DNA from: an uncultured Clostridia bacterium
Lineage (GTDB): Bacteria; Bacillota; Clostridia; Oscillospirales; Oscillospiraceae
Length of the DNA: 10,686 bases
Assembly: GCA_937915065.1 (NCBI GenBank)
Contig: CALDMR010000029.1
Coordinates: 1-10,686, forward strand
Direction: 5' to 3'
Below are positions 7,181 through 10,686 of this stretch, piece by piece. The translations under genes were made by a program, and so were the position numbers. Below the pieces are notes generated by a model. It was given only the letters and a program-made list of their open reading frames with translations. It did no database searches and had not been told where the DNA came from. The number at the start of each line of letters is the position of its first letter. Position 1 is the first letter of the stretch.

Positions 7181-8197
7181 ATGAGCGAAAATTTGCTGAC
7201 AGTCAAAGGACTGAAAACATATTTCTTCACAGCCAGCGGCGTGTCCAAGGCTGTGGACGGCGTCAGCTTTACGCTGAACCGGGGCGAGGTCATGGGCATC
7301 GTGGGCGAGTCCGGCAGCGGAAAGAGCGTCACATCCAATTCCATCATTCGTCTGCTGCCGCCCCAGACTGGTAAGATCGTGGACGGCGAGATCCAGTTCG
7401 AGGGCCGGGATATTCTGGCCATGAGCAACAAGGAGCTGCTGGAGTTCCGCGGCAAGGAGATCGCCACCATTTTCCAGGATCCCATGACGTCTTTGGACCC
7501 GGTGTTTAAAATCGGAAAGCAGATGGTGGAAATGATCTGTGCCCACCAGAAGGTGAGCAAGCAGGAAGCCCGCCAGATGGCGATCGACGCGCTGAACCGC
7601 GTGGGAATTCCCGAGCCGGAAAAGCGCATGGAGTCCTATCCTTATGAGCTTTCCGGCGGTATGTGCCAGCGCGTGATCATTGCCATGGCCGTGTGCTGCA
7701 AGCCCAAGTTTATCCTGGCCGACGAGCCGACCACCGCCCTGGATGTGACGGTGCAGGCCCAGGTGCTGGATCTGCTGAAGGATCTGCAGAAGGAAATGAA
7801 CACCTCCATTCTTCTCATCACCCATAACCTGGGCGTGGTGTGGGAGATGTGCGACAAGGTCATGGTCATGTATGCCGGAAACACGGTGGAGAGCGCCGAC
7901 ACCAAAGAACTGTACTCCAATCCGCTACACCCCTATACCTGGGGACTGCTGGATTCCATTCCCCGCCTGTCCGACGAGGCCAAGGCCGACCTGCGCGCCA
8001 TTCCCGGCACGCCTCCCGACCTGCGCCTGACCGGCCAGTGCTGCAATTTCTATAACCGCTGTCCCTATGTGACAGAGGAATGCTGCAAATCTGTGCCGCC
8101 GCTGGTGGAAGTGGAGCCGGGCCATTTCGTGGCCTGCCACCGCCAGAACGGCGTGAACCATTTGGTGAGAGGGGAGGGGACTGAAAGCGATGCATGA
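7181..8197 (+). CDS. DppD/OppD-like ABC transporter ATP-binding protein
   Basis: This 338-residue ATPase is one of two nucleotide-binding subunits that power the permeases. It has Walker A GESGSGKS (42-49), Q-loop IFQDPMTSLDP (Q99), ABC signature LSGGMCQR (157-164), Walker B FILADEP (177-183) and H-loop H215. The C-terminal oligopeptide-transporter extension has NPLHPYTWGLL and RAIPGTPPDL, followed by a Cys cluster. In the extension C288, C294, C301 and C319 have the spacing of the iron-sulphur motif described in some Opp/Dpp ATPases. An odd feature is that the signature reads SGGMCQR where SGGMRQR is usual. The start is unambiguous, with TAAGGAGG (7168-7175) overlapping the previous stop codon and lying five bases before the ATG. 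It overlaps the next ATPase gene by eight bases. Confidence 0.95.
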   Translation: MSENLLTVKGLKTYFFTASGVSKAVDGVSFTLNRGEVMGIVGESGSGKSVTSNSIIRLLPPQTGKIVDGEIQFEGRDILAMSNKELLEFRGKEIATIFQDPMTSLDPVFKIGKQMVEMICAHQKVSKQEARQMAIDALNRVGIPEPEKRMESYPYELSGGMCQRVIIAMAVCCKPKFILADEPTTALDVTVQAQVLDLLKDLQKEMNTSILLITHNLGVVWEMCDKVMVMYAGNTVESADTKELYSNPLHPYTWGLLDSIPRLSDEAKADLRAIPGTPPDLRLTGQCCNFYNRCPYVTEECCKSVPPLVEVEPGHFVACHRQNGVNHLVRGEGTESDA

Positions 8198-9206
8198 GGA
8201 AACAACCGTGCAGACAGAAGCGCGCGAACCGTTGATGAAGATTCGCGGGCTGACCAAGGAATTTAAGATCAAGAGCCGTAAAATCGGCGCGAAGCCCCAG
8301 ATCCTGCATGCGCTGAGCGATGTGTCCCTGGATGTGTACGAGGGCGAAACCCTGGGCGTGATCGGTGAGTCCGGCTGCGGTAAGTCCACCCTGGGCCGCA
8401 CGATCATTCAGCTGCATAAAGCAACCGCAGGTACTGTGGAATACCAGGGGAGAAACATTTTCGACCTGAAGGGTGCGGAATTGAAAACCCTGAAAAAGGA
8501 CATTCAGATGGTGTTCCAGGATCCCTATTCTTCTCTGGATCCCCGCAATACCTGCGAAGATATCATTGCCGAGCCGCTGAAAGTGCACAATATCATCACC
8601 GATCCCAAGGAGCGGCAGGAACGTGTGCTGGAACTGATGCGGGAAGTGGGCCTGGATATCCAGCATATGAACCGCTATCCCCACGAATTTTCCGGCGGCC
8701 AGCGCCAGCGGATCAATGTGGCCCGGGCTTTGGCGCTGAATCCGAAGATCATTGTGTGCGATGAGCCGGTTTCCGCCCTGGACGTGTCCATTCAGGCCCA
8801 GGTGCTGAATCTGTTCAACCGCCTGCAGCGGCAGCATAACCTAACCTATATCTTCATTTCCCATGACCTGGGCGTGATCAAGCACGTCAGCGACCGGATC
8901 GCTATTATGTACCTGGGCCGTGTGGTGGAGTTGTGCCGGGCTTCCCAGATCTACGACAATCCGCTGCATCCTTATACCAAGGCGCTGCTGTCGGCCATTC
9001 CGCCGGAGTCGCCCTTCCAGAAGAAGGATCGCATTGTGCTGAAGGGCGAGATCCCCAGCCCCATCGGCGAGCAGGTGGGCTGCCCCCTGGCAGGCCGCTG
9101 CCCCAACTGTATGGAACGGTGCAGCAAAGAGATCCCCGTTCTGAAGGACACCGGGGACGGCCATCAGGTGGCCTGCTTCCTCTATCATGACGAGGCAAAG
9201 GCCTGA
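8190..9206 (+). CDS. DppF/OppF-like ABC transporter ATP-binding protein
   Basis: This second 338-residue ATPase would form a heterodimer with the DppD-like subunit. It has Walker A GESGCGKS (59-66), Q-loop VFQDPYSSLDPR (Q110), signature FSGGQRQR (167-174), Walker B IIVCDEP (187-193) and H-loop H225. NPLHPYTKALLSAIP (257-271) and KGEIPSP (285-291) are DppF/OppF landmarks. The C-terminal cysteines C298, C304, C311 and C329 repeat the exact spacing seen in the partner ATPase. The ATG lies inside the end of the upstream gene (8-base overlap) and is preceded by GGGGAGGGG (8171-8179), so the two ATPases are likely made in equal amounts. A strong terminator follows 16 bases after the stop, making this the last gene of the operon. 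Confidence 0.95.
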   Translation: MHEETTVQTEAREPLMKIRGLTKEFKIKSRKIGAKPQILHALSDVSLDVYEGETLGVIGESGCGKSTLGRTIIQLHKATAGTVEYQGRNIFDLKGAELKTLKKDIQMVFQDPYSSLDPRNTCEDIIAEPLKVHNIITDPKERQERVLELMREVGLDIQHMNRYPHEFSGGQRQRINVARALALNPKIIVCDEPVSALDVSIQAQVLNLFNRLQRQHNLTYIFISHDLGVIKHVSDRIAIMYLGRVVELCRASQIYDNPLHPYTKALLSAIPPESPFQKKDRIVLKGEIPSPIGEQVGCPLAGRCPNCMERCSKEIPVLKDTGDGHQVACFLYHDEAKA

Positions 9207-9222
9207 ACGATGCAAAAACATG

Positions 9223-9267
9223 GCAGTATCACAGCCGCGCGGGCGGCTGTGATACTGCATCTTTTTA
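9223..9267 (+). terminator. Strong intrinsic terminator closing the transporter operon
   Basis: A perfect 15-bp stem pairs GCAGTATCACAGCCG (9223-9237) with CGGCTGTGATACTGC (9244-9258) around the 6-base loop CGCGGG. ATCTTTTTA follows, with T5 at 9262-9266. It begins 16 bases after the last ATPase stop codon. It is the clearest terminator in the window and separates the transporter operon from the final M20 gene. Confidence 0.9.
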
Positions 9268-9315
9268 TTCAAAGCTGCGGCAGGAAGCGCAGCGCATAAA
9301 AGAAAGGAAGCGTGA

Positions 9316-10581
9316 ATGATGAGTCAAGTGACACGGGAGAGCCTGCATCAGCTGGCAAAGGAGCGCAGCGGAGAATTGGTGCAGTTGGTATCTGATCTGA
9401 TCCGGATCCCCAGTGAAAACCCCACGGGTACCCAGCGGGATGTGGTAAACTTTGTCGAAGCGTATTTGAAGGATGCTGGCATTGCTTATGAAGAAGTGGG
9501 CGAGAATCCCGAATTCCCCTGCGTGGTGGCCAAAATGGGCAGCGACGAGGGCTTTAGTGTGATCCTGAACGGCCATTTGGACGTGGTGCCCGCCGGAGAC
9601 AGAGCGCAGTGGGACTTTGATCCCTTCTGCGGCACGGTGACGGACAAGCAGATCCTGGGCCGCGGCACTTCTGATATGAAGGCCGGCGTGGCAGGCCTGC
9701 TGTTTGCCATGCGGATTCTGAAGGAGTCCGGCGTGGAGCTGAAGGGCAATATCCGCCTGCATTTGGTTTCGGATGAGGAAAGCGGCGGCGAATACGGTTC
9801 CAGCTGGCTGTGCGACAACGGCTATGCTGAGCAGGCCGACGCCTGCCTGATTGCAGAACCCACCTCCAGCGACGATATTGAGATCGGCCAGAAGGGCGGC
9901 CTGCATATCATTCTGAAGGCATCCGGCAAGTCTGCCCACGGAAGCCTGGGCGGCTTCAAGGGCGATAATGCCATTGTGAAGCTGGCCAAGGTGCTGGATA
10001 AAATGTCGCTGCTGACGACCATCGAGGGCCATTTCAAGGAGAGCCAGCAGCATGCCCTGGAAAATTCGATCCGCACGACGGAGGAGAAAGTGGGCGAACC
10101 CGGCAGCGGCGAGGGGATTCGTCATGTGTCTGCCAACGTGGGTATTATCCAGGGCGGTACCCGGCCCAATATGGTGCCGGACTACTGCGAGGCCGTGGTG
10201 GATGTGCGCCTGCCCATCGGTGTGGAGCATCAGGAAATCGAGGATATGATGGCCAAGATCGTGGCTGACAGCGGCGTGGACGGCATCAGCTACGATATGC
10301 TCTGGAAGAGCGATGGCAACTATACCGATGAAGATGCGGTCATTGTGCAGACGGTGAAGAAGAATGCAGAAGCAGTCTGGGGCATCGAGGTGATCCCGGC
10401 CTATCAGTGGGCCTCTTCCGATGCGCGGGTCTACCGCGAAAAGGGGATTCCGACGATTCAGTACGGCCCGGCCAATACCGAAGGGATCCATTCCTATAAT
10501 GAAAATGTGGACATTGAAGATGTGGTCAATGCGGGCCAGATCTATGTGCTGTCCCTGTGTGATATGCTGGGCGTGGAATAA
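9316..10581 (+). CDS. M20 family metallopeptidase, ArgE/DapE type
   Basis: This 421-residue cytoplasmic zinc hydrolase belongs to the acetylornithine deacetylase / succinyl-diaminopimelate desuccinylase type of M20, which also contains many di- and tripeptidases and acyl-amino-acid deacylases. It has IPSENPTG (31-38), the metal/active-site NGHLDVVPAG (H87, D89), GRGTSDMKAG (D120), SDEESGGEYG with catalytic E154 and ligand E155, LIAEPT (E181), the dimerisation-domain SAHGS (206-210), GGTRPNMVPD, and the final ligand in IHSYNEN (H392). All catalytic residues are present and the length is normal. Two adjacent ATGs (9316 and 9319) both fit the AAGGAAG site at about 9304-9310; the second has the better spacing. 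It lies beyond a strong terminator with no clear promoter of its own, so its expression may be separate or depend on readthrough. The neighbouring genes suggest peptide or acyl-amino-acid breakdown rather than arginine or lysine biosynthesis. Confidence 0.92.
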   Translation: MMSQVTRESLHQLAKERSGELVQLVSDLIRIPSENPTGTQRDVVNFVEAYLKDAGIAYEEVGENPEFPCVVAKMGSDEGFSVILNGHLDVVPAGDRAQWDFDPFCGTVTDKQILGRGTSDMKAGVAGLLFAMRILKESGVELKGNIRLHLVSDEESGGEYGSSWLCDNGYAEQADACLIAEPTSSDDIEIGQKGGLHIILKASGKSAHGSLGGFKGDNAIVKLAKVLDKMSLLTTIEGHFKESQQHALENSIRTTEEKVGEPGSGEGIRHVSANVGIIQGGTRPNMVPDYCEAVVDVRLPIGVEHQEIEDMMAKIVADSGVDGISYDMLWKSDGNYTDEDAVIVQTVKKNAEAVWGIEVIPAYQWASSDARVYREKGIPTIQYGPANTEGIHSYNENVDIEDVVNAGQIYVLSLCDMLGVE

Positions 10582-10616
10582 GACGCCTTTGCCTTGTGAA
10601 TAGAAAAACCGCCCCG

Positions 10617-10634
10617 CGCCGGCATAAGCCGGTG
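10617..10634. other. Hairpin after the last M20 gene, possible minus-strand terminator
   Basis: CGCCGGC (10617-10623) pairs with GCCGGTG (10628-10634) around ATAA, giving seven pairs including one G-U. On the + strand no T-tract follows, so it is a poor terminator for the M20 gene. On the - strand a T5 run (complement of AAAAA at 10604-10608) lies a few bases beyond the stem, so it might end a convergent gene located to the right. Both readings are weak. Confidence 0.3.
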
Positions 10635-10686
10635 AAGTAGTCAATAGTTAGTAGACATAAAATACCCTATGCCACCAGTTCTGTTC
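10635..10686. other. Unexplained AT-rich right edge
   Basis: The final stretch has no coding signal on either strand long enough to support. It is clearly AT-richer than the gene DNA: 20 G/C in the 54 bases 10633-10686, by hand count. TAGT occurs three times at 10638-10652. Read on the minus strand, one frame gives a short tail ending in GGIGYFMSTNY before a TGA, which could be the C-terminus of a gene entering from the right. It is too short to recognise. Confidence 0.25.

Noticed and set aside
1..10686. CRISPR array, tRNA or rRNA, phage or transposase genes
   Set aside because: No regular spaced repeats, tRNA-like cloverleaf, rRNA sequence or mobile-element protein was recognised anywhere in the window.

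Overview
The window reads as chromosomal DNA of a moderately GC-rich Clostridia-type Firmicute, most likely a gut Oscillospirales relative. This rests on codon usage and gene style only: purine-rich Shine-Dalgarno sites, a lipobox lipoprotein, and a peptide-type ABC operon interleaved with M20 amidohydrolases. No rRNA, tRNA or marker gene is present to confirm it. All supported genes lie on the + strand.

Layout. (1) The left edge has the last 29 codons of an unidentified gene. A C39-like papain-fold protein (113-784) follows and ends at an intrinsic terminator (811-844). (2) An AT-rich gap (845-1063) carries a good sigma-A-type promoter (920-948). Its -10 box lies inside an imperfect 14-bp inverted repeat (936-968) that looks like a repressor operator. 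(3) Downstream is a peptide-transport operon: an M20D amidohydrolase broken by a frameshift (1064-2229), a lipoprotein solute-binding protein (2260-3861), a strongly folded 240-bp gap (3862-4101), a DppB-like permease starting with TTG (4102-5058), a DppC-like permease (5058-5975), an AbgB-like M20 amidohydrolase (5989-7170), a DppD/OppD-like ATPase (7181-8197) and a DppF/OppF-like ATPase (8190-9206). A perfect 15-bp terminator hairpin (9223-9258) closes it. (4) A third M20 enzyme of the ArgE/DapE type (9316-10581) follows the terminator. The right edge (10635-10686) is abruptly AT-richer and unexplained.

How they work together (inference). The lipoprotein would capture a peptide or N-acylated/aryl-conjugated amino acid. 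The two permeases and two ATPases would import it, and cytoplasmic M20 hydrolases of three different subtypes would cleave the amide bond to release free amino acids. An amidohydrolase gene sits between the permease and ATPase genes, and another is the first gene after the promoter, so hydrolysis and uptake appear to be co-expressed. The substrate cannot be read from the sequence.

Nothing here is clearly a new system. The points most worth a second look are the frameshift that removes a conserved stretch of the first amidohydrolase, the operator-like palindrome, the multi-hairpin gap between the binding protein and permease genes, and the identically spaced four-cysteine motif in both ATPases.
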